A DNA stretch of 64,000 bases from Nocardioides lianchengensis (GTDB lineage: Bacteria > Actinomycetota > Actinomycetes > Propionibacteriales > Nocardioidaceae). Numbering within the stretch: position 1 is the first letter of the stretch; each line of letters opens with the position of its first letter. The DNA is taken from positions 372,001-436,000 of the forward strand of contig NZ_FMZM01000001.1 of the NCBI RefSeq assembly GCF_900101465.1, given 5' to 3'. The translations under genes and the position numbers were made by a program. Below are positions 1 to 9,100 of this stretch, in pieces. The notes beneath the pieces were generated by a model. The model saw only the letters and a list, made by a program, of their open reading frames with translations, did not search any database and was not told the origin of the DNA.

Positions 1-846
1 GCTCGGTCTTGTAGAGCCCGATCACGGATTCAGCGAGGGCGTTGTCGTGCGAGGAGCCGACCGCGCCGGTCGAGGGCTTGATCCCGGCGGCGTCAAGGTG
101 CTCGGAGTAGGCCACGGACAGGTACTGCACGCAGTGGTCGTGGTGCGCGATCAGACCAGCCAGGTCCTTGTTGCCGCGGGCCTCACGGCTACGGGTCCAG
201 ATGGCCTGCTCGACGGCGTCGACGACGAACTGGCTGGTCATCCTGGTCATCGTGGTCGCGACCGACCAGCCCAGGATCCGCCGGGCGTAGGCGTCGATGA
301 CGAACGCGGTGTAACACCAACCCGACCACGTCGAGACGTACGTGAAGTCCGCAACCCACAACCGGTCCGGCGCCAAGGGCCGGAAGTTGCGGTCAACCAG
401 GTCGAGCGGCTTGGCCGCCTTCGGGTCGCTGATCGTGGTCCGCTTGATCGTGCCCCGCACGGCACCGGCCAGCCCGAGCTCGCTCATCAGCCGTTCCACG
501 GTGCACCGCGCGATCGGCGGCGCCCCGGCCGGCCGTTCTCGGTTCAGGGCGAGCCAGACCTTCCGGGCGCCATAGACGCCGTCGTTCGACGCGTGGACTG
601 CGGCGATCTTCGCTTCAGCTCCTCGTCGCGCTGCTCACGGGCGGTGGGCTTGCGGCCGCGGTGTTCGTAGTAGGTCGCGGGGGCAATCTTCGCGCCCAGC
701 TCGGTGAGCTGGGCGCAGATCGACTCGACACCCCATCGCAGACCCGGCCCGTCGGCATCGTCGTGGCGGACACCGACGTGCTCGTCGATGTAGGCCACGA
801 TCAGCGCTGTTGGTGGTGGGGCCGGTCGAGTTCGGCCGCGAAGAAA
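1..846 (-). pseudogene. IS3-family transposase OrfB, frameshifted and cut by the window edge
   Basis: Read on the minus strand, this region encodes the catalytic half of an IS3-family transposase. The start of OrfB is recognisable as LIVAYIDEH near base 800, followed by a helix-turn-helix-like part. The rve/DDE core follows, with the first Asp in WVADFTYV, the second in HHDHCVQY and the Glu in DNALAESVIGLYKTE. The core lies in a different frame from the N-terminal part: one base is missing near base 612, between ELK and KIAAVHASNDGVYGAR. The gene also runs off the left edge of the window. The expected -1 shift between OrfA and OrfB at about 830-846 is normal for IS3 elements, but the internal shift is not. 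The element is therefore probably dead unless the base is a sequencing error. Confidence 0.85.
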
Positions 847-1136
847 ACCGAGGCGCTCTTCAAGATCGCGTTGGCCCGCTTCAGCTCGGCGTTCTCTCGC
901 TCCAATCGCTTCAGTTCCGCGGACCTTTCGGTGGTGACCCCGGGCCGCCGACCGGCGTCGATTTCGGCCTGGCGGCACCACTTCCGGATCGTCTCCGGCG
1001 TCCCGAATCCCAGCAGCGTGGCCACCTGCGTCATCGCGGCCCAGTCCGACTCATAGTCGGGCCAGAGCTCAACGACCATCCGGACCGCCCGCTCACGCAG
1101 CTCGACCGGGTACCTCTTCGATGTACTCCCTGACAT
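801..1136 (-). CDS. IS3-family transposase OrfA (helix-turn-helix protein)
   Basis: This is the first frame of the IS3-family element, 111 residues from the ATG at 1136 (MSGSTSKRYPVELRERAVRM). A TTG further upstream would add seven residues, but the ATG has AAGGATGGAG just before it and matches the usual OrfA beginning. The N-terminal half is the HTH_Tnp_1 type (ATLLGFGTPETIRKWCRQAE), which binds the terminal inverted repeats. The C-terminal half is a leucine-zipper-like helix (LKRLERENAELKRANAILK). The C-terminus overlaps OrfB, and in this family a -1 ribosomal frameshift fuses the two into the active transposase. Because OrfB carries an extra frameshift, OrfA alone would at most act as a DNA-binding regulator. 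Confidence 0.9.
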   Translation of the reverse strand: MSGSTSKRYPVELRERAVRMVVELWPDYESDWAAMTQVATLLGFGTPETIRKWCRQAEIDAGRRPGVTTERSAELKRLERENAELKRANAILKSASVFFAAELDRPHHQQR

Positions 1137-1183
1137 GACTCCATCCTTCCCAAGCAACGGAGTCTCCGGACTCGCCGGCGGGA

Positions 1184-1267
1184 TTCACCGCGCACTACGC
1201 AGCAGAGCGCCGGAAGGACCCGAAGGTGCGCGTGGCCGCGAGGGAGGCTCCAAGCGCTCCCACGTGA
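1184..1267 (+). pseudogene. 3' tail of an unidentified gene, probably truncated by the IS3 element
   Basis: An open frame of 27 codons with protein-like composition (FTAHYAAERRKDPKVRVA and so on) ends at TGA 1265-1267. It has no start codon of its own and begins directly at the IS element's outer end, which lies roughly between 1140 and 1183. A perfect terminator-like hairpin follows 46 bases later. The simplest reading is the end of a gene whose upstream part lies beyond the IS. The product is not recognisable from so short a piece, and the call could be wrong because short open frames are common in GC-rich DNA. Confidence 0.35.
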
Positions 1268-1313
1268 AGCAGAGGGAGGGCGCGAGACACGACGCCTGAC
1301 CGAACCTCCGTCC

Positions 1314-1340
1314 GGGCCCCAGCCAAGAAGGCTGGGGCCC
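1314..1340 (+). terminator. Rho-independent-type hairpin behind the truncated gene tail
   Basis: GGGCCCCAGCC and GGCTGGGGCCC form a perfect 11-bp stem around the five-base loop AAGAA, followed by TCTCCGTTTCT on the plus strand. It sits between the stop at 1267 and the start of the restriction gene at 1389. It therefore terminates whatever gene once came from the left. Confidence 0.7.
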
Positions 1341-1388
1341 TCTCCGTTTCTGGGGACGCCGTCGCAGGGCGGGTGGTAGACAGACCCC

Positions 1389-2234
1389 GTGCCGCATTCC
1401 TTGCAAGAGACTCCCGACCTCGCAGACCTCCTCCTCGATGAGTTGGAGGTCCCTGCCGAGACGGCCGAGGGCCTGGACCTGGTCGCGGAGGTGGAGCGCC
1501 TGCTCGGTCTGCCTCGCGGCAAGGCGGAATTCCTGGTGACCGAGTCCGAGCGGCTGTACGTCGAGCGCATGCGCGAGCGCTTCTCGGACATTAGGGTCGC
1601 CGAGAGGCTCAAGCGGACGAACCCGTTCCTCCTTCGCATCCGGGGCGCAAGGACCGTCGAGGACTGGGCGACGCTCCAGGTTCAGAGCGCCCTGTACTCC
1701 TCCGAGGAGGAGGCGACCGGGCACCTGCTGGAGGCGATCGCCAAGATCTGCTTCCCGGGCGGGCGCGAGCCCACGTACACCGACGATTTCGACCTGGAGA
1801 CGCCGGGTGGTGGGCCCGACGATATTGACGGCTACCAGATCAAGATGAGCTGGGACTGCATGCCGATGAGCTCGCGGAAGAACCTCTCCAACACCATTAG
1901 GCAGCTCGAGCGCGTCTACTCCGACCAGGGCAAGACGTTCACCGGCTATTTCGCGCCTTGCTACGGCAAGGCGACGACCACCAGCCCCGCCGGCCAGGCG
2001 TACGTCTCGATGGCTAGCCGCGAGTTCTGGCAGCGCGTCGGGGGCGGTGACGACGGGTTCGACGTCAAGGTCGGGGAGGTCTGTGCGCTGCTCTGCTCGG
2101 AGTTCCGAGCCGAGGTGCTGGAGACCCTCGTGCCGCAGCTCGTTAAGAGCCTGGTGAGGGCCGCGACGCCGCTCATCGGTGACCGCGACGGCAACCTCGA
2201 TTACAGCCGGCTGTTCCGGCGCATTAACAAGTAG
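1389..2234 (+). CDS. Putative type II restriction endonuclease (PmeII-like)
   Basis: The 281-residue protein is encoded convergently to a C5-cytosine methyltransferase, with only 5 bp between the two stop codons, which is a typical restriction-modification layout. The N-terminal third is helical and charged. The likely nuclease core is around residues 130-175, with PGGGPDDIDGYQIKMSWD providing a PD-(D/E/Q)xK-like arrangement (acidic D-D, then QIK), followed by SSRKNLSNTIRQLERVY. The resemblance to PmeII-family enzymes is from memory of the family pattern, so the subtype is tentative. Translation starts at a GTG. Four ATT isoleucine codons (for example in GATATT and CGCATTAAC), rare in the neighbouring core genes, suggest acquisition by transfer. 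The cut site cannot be inferred. Confidence 0.65.
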   Translation: MPHSLQETPDLADLLLDELEVPAETAEGLDLVAEVERLLGLPRGKAEFLVTESERLYVERMRERFSDIRVAERLKRTNPFLLRIRGARTVEDWATLQVQSALYSSEEEATGHLLEAIAKICFPGGREPTYTDDFDLETPGGGPDDIDGYQIKMSWDCMPMSSRKNLSNTIRQLERVYSDQGKTFTGYFAPCYGKATTTSPAGQAYVSMASREFWQRVGGGDDGFDVKVGEVCALLCSEFRAEVLETLVPQLVKSLVRAATPLIGDRDGNLDYSRLFRRINK

Positions 2235-2239
2235 CTCAC

Positions 2240-3352
2240 TCAGCCCGCGGCGGCCAGGTTCTGTTCGCCGTCCAGCTCCTCGCGCACGTGGGCGCCGACG
2301 GCGGCCGCGAGACCGACCGGCACCGCGTTGCCGACGAGCCGGTACTGGTCCGCCCGTGAGCCTACGAACTCCCAGTCGTCCGGGAAGGTCTGGACGCGGG
2401 CGCACTCCCTGACGGTGAGCGGCCGGGCCTCTGTGGGGTGGCACAGTGAGGTGCTGGCGTTCTGCGGCTCGGTCAGGATCGTCGGAGAGGGGCGCGTGCG
2501 GGACAGTCTGCGCCAGTACCCAGAGCGGCCGCCCTTCGCGTAGAAGGCGCGACCCATTGATTCGCGCTGCGCCTCCTCGGGCAGGTCGCGCCAGTTCCCG
2601 CCCTCGGGGACCATCTTCAGGTACTTGAGCTTGCGCTCACTAAAGACTGCGCAGGGGGAATCGTCCTCGGTGAGCCCATCGAGCGCGTCCCCGAGGGTTC
2701 GCCACGGCTCGGAGAAGAGGCCGGCCTCCTTGGCGTGCGTCGGCTCGGGGAACGACACCGGGGTGCCGTCCCGGTAGCCCAGAACGAAGACGCGCTGTCT
2801 GGTCTGCGGAACGCCGAAGTCGGCCGAGTTGAACTCGCGGAAGTCGACGGTATAACCCAGCGCCTTGAACGCGGCCATGAGCGACCGGAACAGAGAGCCG
2901 TGGAGGTCATCGATCTTCACGCCGTTGTTGTTATAGGGGAGCTCGCGCCAGCGCTCGGACGCAGATAGGAGGCCCTTGACGTTCTCCATCAGGAAGGCGC
3001 GCGGTCTGAGCTCGTCGACGAGCCGCACAAACTCGAATACCAGCGGGCCTCGGTCGGCGTCGTCCAGTCCGCGCCGCCGGCCGGCCGTGCTGAAGCTCTG
3101 GCAGGGCGGTCCCCCCGCGAGGAGGTCCACCTCGCCGGCGGCCAGACCCGACTCGCGGCAGATGTCGTCGGCGGCCAGTTCCGCGACGTCCCCCGCGAAG
3201 AATGGTAGGCCCGGCCGGTTCTTGCGGGCCGTCTTGACCGCTGCCGGCATGTTGTCGGCCGCGAACCGGAGGTCGAAGCCGGCGCTCTCGAGGCCGAGGT
3301 CGAGGCCCATCGCTCCGGAGAACACGGATACGCACTGTAACGCCACTCTCAT
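2240..3352 (-). CDS. DNA (cytosine-5-)-methyltransferase of a restriction-modification system
   Basis: This 370-residue enzyme transfers a methyl group from S-adenosylmethionine to carbon 5 of cytosine and should protect host DNA from the partner endonuclease. The standard motifs appear in order: motif I FSGAMGLDLGLESAGF (SAM binding), motif IV GGPPCQSFSTAGRRRG with the catalytic Cys, motif VI ENVKGL, motif VIII QTRQRVFVLGYR, a target-recognition stretch around residues 215-285, motif IX RPSPTI and motif X YRLVGNAVPVGLA. The length is normal. AGGAG lies only three bases before the ATG at 3352, so the GTG two codons later (3346) may be the true start. The gene appears intact, unlike the recombinase and transposase nearby. 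Confidence 0.95.
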   Translation of the reverse strand: MRVALQCVSVFSGAMGLDLGLESAGFDLRFAADNMPAAVKTARKNRPGLPFFAGDVAELAADDICRESGLAAGEVDLLAGGPPCQSFSTAGRRRGLDDADRGPLVFEFVRLVDELRPRAFLMENVKGLLSASERWRELPYNNNGVKIDDLHGSLFRSLMAAFKALGYTVDFREFNSADFGVPQTRQRVFVLGYRDGTPVSFPEPTHAKEAGLFSEPWRTLGDALDGLTEDDSPCAVFSERKLKYLKMVPEGGNWRDLPEEAQRESMGRAFYAKGGRSGYWRRLSRTRPSPTILTEPQNASTSLCHPTEARPLTVRECARVQTFPDDWEFVGSRADQYRLVGNAVPVGLAAAVGAHVREELDGEQNLAAAG

Positions 3353-3566
3353 CTACTCCTTCAGGCTTGCGACTTGTTCGACCCGGAACATGCCGTTCCT
3401 GAGGTTAGCCGGGGCCGCCGACGCTCCGGGGTACGCCGCCGGGTGCGCCGCCTGTGCTTCGGTCGCGAGCGGACGATCGCGGGCCGTGGCGCCGTCGAGT
3501 ACTTCCGGGCCATCAGAACGAGGGCGGGAGTCAACGCAGCGCTCCCGTTCACGTCCTTCGCCCGGC

Positions 3567-3926
3567 CTATGCGGCCGTGCCGTTGCGCTTCGCGAGCCAG
3601 GCCTTGCCCTTGTTGCTGATCGCGCGGGTGTCCGGGCCTGTCTTTTCGACGTAGCCCCGGCTCGTCACCGACCCCGGGTTCCCCATGCCGGCCTTCTTCG
3701 ACGCGACGCGGACCTGCGCCAGGGTGAGCGTCCCGCCCGCGTCAACGAACGCCTGGAGGTACTTGACCCGCTTCGCCTCGTACGCCGGTAGCTCCGGCGG
3801 GACTGTGGACGACGTAGCGGTGTCCGCAGGGGCCGCCTGCCCTGGCCCCGGTTCGATGACGTCGGCGAGCTCGAGTGCCGCCCGTCCGATTATGCGGAGC
3901 ACCTCCGCGTACACCTCTTTCTCCAT
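3567..3926 (-). CDS. Hypothetical protein with a winged-helix-like C-terminus
   Basis: I do not recognise this 119-residue protein. It begins with a short helical, acidic segment (MEKEVYAEVLRIIGRAALEL), followed by a Pro/Ala/Thr-rich linker at about residues 27-48. The C-terminal part of about 70 residues contains LQAFVDAGGTLTLAQVRVAS, GYVEKTGPDTRAISNKG and AWLAKR, which resembles a small winged-helix DNA-binding fold, though this is only a pattern impression. It is preceded by GGAGATG-type purines. It lies upstream of, and in the same direction as, the methyltransferase, so it could be a control or accessory protein of the restriction system, or a leftover phage gene. Confidence 0.6.
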   Translation of the reverse strand: MEKEVYAEVLRIIGRAALELADVIEPGPGQAAPADTATSSTVPPELPAYEAKRVKYLQAFVDAGGTLTLAQVRVASKKAGMGNPGSVTSRGYVEKTGPDTRAISNKGKAWLAKRNGTAA

Positions 3927-3971
3927 GCGATCATCTCCTTGGCATTGAATGGCAAGAGCCTACACGGGTCA

Positions 3972-4199
3972 TCAAGAGCCATGGTGAGCCTCCGCCAGCC
4001 TCCATCTGCCGTCGCTCCCGAGCGCTAGTCGTCGTAGTTTTCGTGTCCAGTAGACCGCCTGCCACGCGACGAGCGCCGCAAGGACCGCACCGAGCGCCTC
4101 GGGCGCGGCCATCCCGTCATCAATGACGGGGACGAGGTAGCCCAGCCCCGCGACCGCCGCCGCGATCCACGCTTTCGTCGTCCTCCGTATGAACGTCAT
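3972..4199 (-). CDS. Small phage holin-like membrane protein
   Basis: From the ATG at 4199, preceded by GAGGAGGACGAGGG, the gene encodes 75 residues. It starts with a short basic segment (MTFIRRTTKAW), then a hydrophobic helix (IAAAVAGLGYLVPVI), an acidic turn (DDGMAAPE), a second helix (ALGAVLAALVAWQAVYW) and a basic tail. This two-helix pattern with the D-D-G-x-x-x-x-E turn is typical of small actinophage and prophage membrane proteins usually annotated as holins. Longer upstream extensions in the same frame lack a ribosome site. With the neighbouring serine recombinase it points to a prophage remnant. A holin function is inferred from size and topology only. Confidence 0.6.
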   Translation of the reverse strand: MTFIRRTTKAWIAAAVAGLGYLVPVIDDGMAAPEALGAVLAALVAWQAVYWTRKLRRLALGSDGRWRLAEAHHGS

Positions 4200-4410
4200 C
4201 CCTCGTCCTCCTCGTGCGCTGACAGTTCTCGAGGAGGTCTGCGGCGTCAAGGTCGAGGCTGCCCTCGCCGACCCGCTCCGCGCAGTCGAAGCGAAGTTGG
4301 TCGCTGACGCGAAGGGCGGGTTCGAGGGTTGGCGGGGGAGCATCGGCCAGGTCTACCCCGGCGATGCCGAGTTCGACGCCTCGATCTACAGGTCGGGACT
4401 ATTCGCATGA
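4189..4410 (+). CDS. Short hypothetical protein, phage-remnant region
   Basis: This 73-codon frame overlaps the following gene by the four bases ATGA, which suggests translational coupling and is the main support for it being real. The N-terminus is uncertain: the ATG at 4189 has no ribosome site and lies inside the start of the divergent holin-like gene. A GAGGAGG near 4230 is not followed by a usable start. The C-terminal part (GFEGWRGSIGQVYPGDAEFD) is protein-like, but I recognise no family. It could also be a truncated gene. Confidence 0.35.
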   Translation: MNVIPRPPRALTVLEEVCGVKVEAALADPLRAVEAKLVADAKGGFEGWRGSIGQVYPGDAEFDASIYRSGLFA

Positions 4411-4640
4411 CGCGGAGCGGCTCCCTTTTCGAGTTCGAGTTCTTCGGAGAGTTCGAGGGGGATCTGACCGCTGAGCTCCAGCGAGACGACGTCAACGGCC
4501 AACTGCAGGGCACGACTGGTGCGGCTTTCCTGTCCGGCACGTTCGGGCTCGACCTCGACTGGGACTCAACGGACGATACGGACCTGCGGCTGGTGGATGT
4601 CGACGTCTACCTAGGCACCAGTCACTTCTGGATCGACTGA
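4407..4640 (+). CDS. Very acidic 77-residue hypothetical protein
   Basis: From the ATG at 4407, which overlaps the previous stop as ATGA, this gene encodes 77 residues with 17 Asp/Glu and only three Arg and no Lys. Acidic residues alternate with aromatic and hydrophobic ones (FEFEFFGEFEGDL near the start, LDLDWDSTDDTDL and VDVDVYLG later), as expected for a small beta-rich acidic protein. I do not recognise a family. It lies between a restriction-modification system and a broken serine recombinase, so it is probably phage-derived. An anti-restriction DNA-mimic role is conceivable but rests only on charge and location. Confidence 0.45.
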   Translation: MTRSGSLFEFEFFGEFEGDLTAELQRDDVNGQLQGTTGAAFLSGTFGLDLDWDSTDDTDLRLVDVDVYLGTSHFWID

Positions 4641-4648
4641 AGAGCCCG

Positions 4649-5948
4649 TCATGACGTGCCGGCGATCGTCGGAAACCCGGTCGCCCACACGATCGCCACC
4701 CTCGACCTGTCGAGGTAGCGCCCGCCCTTGCCGCGCCGGATCCGGAGGACCCCGCCCTCCAGCGGCCGGCGAGGACCGTGCGCCGCTCCAGGTCGTCCCC
4801 GGCATCGTCCCAGGCCTCCCGGACCAGTCAGGCCGGCGAAGGTCCAGGCGTAGGCGTCCGCTGAGGCCGGGGGTGCTTTCCTGAGGTCCGCGCGCGCCCT
4901 CTTGAGCGCGGCCAGGCGCCCGACCAGCAATTCCTCCAGCTGGGGCCGCGACACCGTCTGGTGGCACGACGGGCACGACAGCGACGCGCGGCCCGAGGTG
5001 GTGCCCCGGGTCATCGTGCGCTCGCAACCGTCGCACACGGCCAAGCCCGCGAGGAGCGGCGTCGTCACCGCGGACGGCCGGGGCTTGCGCCTCGGGTCGG
5101 TCATGTCGTCGAGCAGGGCGAGGAACTGACGCCGCTCGGCTGGCGTCACCACCGCCAGCGCCTCTTCGAGGCGGGGCAGCCCGTCGGGGCCGCGCACGAC
5201 GTCGTCGCCACGCCGGGTCATGCCTGCGAGAAGCGGCGACCGGAGCATCCTCTCGACGGTCCGGTAGTTCCAGCCCGCCCTCGACCGGCTGCCCTGCGAG
5301 GCCGTCGGCAGCGGCGCGCCCTCGGACTCCAGCCAGCGGAGCGCTGAGTAGACCGACCCGCCGCCGAGCACCAGGCGCGCGGCGCCTTCGACGAACGGCG
5401 AGGCCGCGGGATCCCGCGCCAGGTACCAGCCCGGCTGGCCCTCCCTCCGCTCGGTGACCCAGCCGAAGGGGACGGTGCCGCCCGACCAGCGGCCGGCGTC
5501 GGCGAGATAGGCCTTCGCGGCGGACACCTGGGCCGAGATTGACGACGCCTCCAGCTCGGCGAAGGCGGCGAGGATCGTGGCCACCACGCGCCCGATTGAG
5601 GTGGTCATGTCGATGCTCTCCTCGACCGACACGACGGCAGCGGGGGAGGCACGGCCCTGGAGCGCCTCGTCGGCGTGGAGGAAGTCGATCGTCTTGCGCG
5701 CGAGGCGGTCGAGCTTCCAGATCACCACCGCGTCGTACGGCTCGGCCGACGCCAGGAGCGACCGCCAGCCCGGCCCGTCCTTGGGGCCGGTTGGCCGACG
5801 CAGAGACGCCGTCGTCGACGGCCTCGAGCGCCACCGACCACCCGCGGGCGTCCGCGTACCTGCGGCCGGCCTCCAACTGGCGGGCGATGGAGACCGACTC
5901 CTCCTTGGAGACGGACAGGCGTGCGTAGATGGCGACTCGCTTGCTCAC
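4649..5948 (-). pseudogene. Large serine recombinase (phage integrase type), broken by frameshifts
   Basis: The 5' part from the GTG at 5948 encodes a resolvase domain (VAIYARLSVSKEESVS, with the nucleophile Ser in ARLS). The frame breaks at a run of four G at 5783-5786, after GVSASANRP. It resumes one frame over with WKLDRLARKTIDFLHADEAL, the recombinase domain (PFGWVTERREGQPGWYL) and a zinc ribbon (CDGCERTM, then CPSC). Near 4818 and 4765 two compensating shifts place EAWDDAGDDLERRTVLAG in a third frame before the gene returns to LEGGVLRIRRGKGGRYLD. Such enzymes integrate or excise phages and elements at att sites. With three lesions this copy is unlikely to work, unless all three are sequencing errors. 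Confidence 0.85.
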
Positions 5949-6112
5949 CCGCTCAATGTGCCGTGTATCTGCTTGCCTGCACCCAAGCCGAGAAGACGAC
6001 CTTGCTCCTCGGCATCGCCGGGCAGCACCGTCCTGGGCGCGAGATCGCAGTCTTCGTTAGCCCGTGGTGGGCGAGGTGACGCAAGGAGCAGCAGTGCCCT
6101 GGCAAGACGCAA

Positions 6113-6142
6113 CGACGCCCCGATCATAGGATCGGGGCGTCG
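6113..6142 (-). terminator. Terminator hairpin of pyc
   Basis: A perfect 13-bp stem (CGACGCCCCGATC paired with GATCGGGGCGTCG) around a four-base loop lies 17 bases past the pyc stop codon. On the minus strand it is followed by TTGCGTCTT. It also marks the boundary between the accessory island and the core chromosome. The roughly 160 bases between it and the recombinase start show no gene or RNA I can identify. Confidence 0.8.
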
Positions 6143-6158
6143 AGTCGATGACTGAGAG

Positions 6159-9100
6159 TTAGCCGAGGACGAGCACCAGATCCCCACCATCAACCGCCTG
6201 CGTCCCAGACAACGCCACCCGCTCCACAACACCCTCAACGGGCGCGGTGATCGCAGCCTCCATCTTCATCGCCTCGATCGTGGCCACCGTGTCACCGGCA
6301 GCGACCTTGTCGCCCTCGGCGACCACGATGGTGACGACCCCCTGGAACGGCGCAGCGACATGCCCGGGCTTGGACGTGTCGGCCTTCTCGGCGGCGGCGA
6401 CCTCGGCGGCGATGTTGGTGTCGCGGACGCTGACGGGGCGCATCTGGCCGTTGAGGAGGGTCATGACGGTGCGGAAGCCGCGCTCGTCGGGCTCGCTGAT
6501 CGACTGGAGGCCGAGGAGGAGGGTCTTGCCCTCGTCGAGCTCGACCTCGTGCTCGTCGCCGCGGCGCAGTCCGTAGAGGTAGTCGACGGTCGGGAGGACG
6601 GAGACGTCGCCGTACGCCGAGCGGGCCTCGAGGAACGACTTCGTGGGGCCGGGGAAGAGCAGCTGGTTGAGGGTACGGCGGCGCGTGTCGGACGAGCCCG
6701 CCAGGCCCTCAGCCGCCTCGGGGGCGAGCTCCTCGGCGGGGGCCGTCCACATGCGGCCCTCGAGCGCCTTCGAGCGGAACGGCTCGGGCCAGCCGCCGGG
6801 CGGGTCGCCGAGCTCGCCGTTGAGGAAGCCGATGACGGAGTCGGGGATGTCGTAGGCCTGGGGGTTCTCGGCGAACTCGGCCGGATCGGCGCCGGCGGCG
6901 ACCAGCGAGAGGGCCAGGTCGCCGATGACCTTGGACGACGGGGTGACCTTCGGGACGTTGCCGAGGATGTCGTTCGCGGCGGCGTACATGTCCTCGATCT
7001 GCTCGAACTTCTCCCCGAGGCCGAGGGCGATCGCCTGCTGGCGCAGGTTGGAGAGCTGGCCGCCGGGGATCTCGTGGCGGTAGACGCGGCCGGTGGGGGA
7101 GGCCAGGCCGGACTCGAACGGCGCGTAGACGCGGCGTACGGCCTCCCAGTAGGGCTCCAGGCCGTTCACCGCGGAGAGCGAGAGGCCGGTCTCGCGGTCG
7201 CCGTGGTCGGTCGCCGAGACGAGCGCCGACAGCGGCGGCTGGGACGTCGTACCGGCCATGGAGGCGGTGGCGGCGTCGACGGCGTCGACGCCGGCCTCGA
7301 TGGCGGCGGTGAGGGTGGCCAGCTGGCCGCCGGTGGTGTCGTGGGTGTGCAGGTGCACCGGCAGGTCGAACTCGGAGCGCAGCGCGGTGACCAGGGTGCG
7401 GGCGGCGGGCGCGCGGAGCAGGCCGGCCATGTCCTTGATGCACAGCACGTGGGCGCCGGCCTCGACGATCCGCTCGGCCAGCTTCAGGTAGTAGTCGAGC
7501 GTGTAGAGCTTCTCGCCCGGGTCGGACAGGTCGCCGGTGTAGCAGAGCGCGACCTCGGCCAGCGTGGTGTTCGTGGCGCGCACCGCCTCGATCGCCGGGC
7601 GCATCTGCTCGACGTCGTTGAGGGCGTCGAAGATCCGGAACACGTCGAGCCCGGTGGCCGCGGCCTCCTCGACGAAGGCGTCGGTGACCTTCGTCGGGTA
7701 CGGCGTGTAGCCCACCGTGTTGCGCCCGCGCAGCAGCATCTGCAGCTGGATGTTGGGCACCGCCTGGCGCAGCGCGGCCAGCCGCTCCCACGGGTCCTCG
7801 GAGAGGAAGCGCAGCGCGACGTCGTACGTCGCCCCGCCCCAGGCCTCCAGCGACCACAGCTGCGGCAGCGTGCGCGCGACGTACGGCGCCACCGCGACCA
7901 GGTCCTTGGTGCGGACCCGGGTGGCCAGCAGCGACTGGTGGGCGTCGCGGAAGGTCGTGTCGGTGACCGCGACGTCCTTCTGCGCGCGCAGCCGGCGGGC
8001 GAACTCCTCCGGACCGAGCTCCAGCAGCAGCTGGCGGGTGCCGTCGGGCGCGGGGACGTCGAGCGAGACGGCGGGCAGCTTCGAGGTCGGGTCGATGCTG
8101 ACCGGCGCCGGGCCGTGCGGCTGGTTGACCGTGACCTCGGCGAGGTAGGTCAGCAGCTTGCTGCCGCGGTCGCCCGAGCCGCGCGCCTGGAGCAGCTGCG
8201 GGTGGGTCTCGATGAACGCGGTCGTCACGTTCCCGGACGCGAAGTCGGGGTCGTCGAGCACGGCCTGCAGGAACGGGATGTTGGTGGAGACGCCGCGGAT
8301 CCGGAACTCGGCCACCGCGCGGCGGGCCTTCTCGACGGCCTTGTCGAACGTGCGGCCGCGACAGGTCAGCTTGGCCAGCATCGAGTCGAAGTGGGCCGAG
8401 ACCTCGGCGCCGGTGTAGACCGTGCCGCCGTCGAGGCGGACCCCGCCGCCGCCGGGGGAGCGGTACGTCGTGATCACGCCGGTGTCGGGGCGGAAGTTGT
8501 TGGCCGGGTCCTCGGTGGTGATCCGGCACTGCAGCGCGGCGCCGCGCAGCACGATGCCGTCCTGCGAGAGGCCCAGGTCGTCGAGGGTCTCGCCGGCGGC
8601 GATCCGCAGCTGCGACTGCACGAGGTCGACGTCGGTGACCTCCTCGGTCACCGTGTGCTCGACCTGGATGCGGGGGTTCATCTCGATGAAGACGTAGCTG
8701 CCGGCCGGGTCGAGCAGGAACTCGACGGTGCCCGCGTTGCGGTAGCCGATCTCGCGCGCGAACCGTACGGCGTCCGCGCAGATGCGGTCGCGCAGCTCCG
8801 GGTCGAGGTTGGGCGCGGGGGCGATCTCGACGACCTTCTGGTGCCGCCGCTGGACCGAGCAGTCGCGCTCGTAGAGGTGGATCACGTTGCCGGCGCCGTC
8901 GGCCAGGATCTGCACCTCGATGTGGCGCGGGTCGACGACGGCCTGCTCGACGAAGACGGTCGGGTCGCCGAAGGCGGCCTCGCCCTCGCGCATGCAGGTC
9001 TCGATGGCCTCGCGCAGCGCCTTCGGCTCGTCCACGCGGCGCATGCCGCGCCCGCCGCCGCCGGCCACCGCCTTCACGAAGAGCGGGTAGGGGATGTCGC

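Noticed and set aside
801..850. Frame change between IS3 OrfA and OrfB taken as damage
   Set aside because: A -1 frameshift here is the normal way IS3 elements make the fusion transposase. Only the later break near 612 is counted as damage.
3361..3552. 63-residue basic reading frame between the methyltransferase and the hypothetical gene
   Set aside because: It is arginine-rich as expected of chance frames in GC-rich DNA. Its only possible ribosome site is too close to the GTG, and it has no support from coupling or similarity.
5783..5786. Programmed frameshift in the serine recombinase
   Set aside because: No such mechanism is known for large serine recombinases, and two more shifts occur near the C-terminus, so decay or sequencing error is more likely.
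5949..6112. tRNA or attachment site beside the recombinase
   Set aside because: I found no cloverleaf-like sequence and no direct repeat matching elsewhere in the island, so no att site is claimed.
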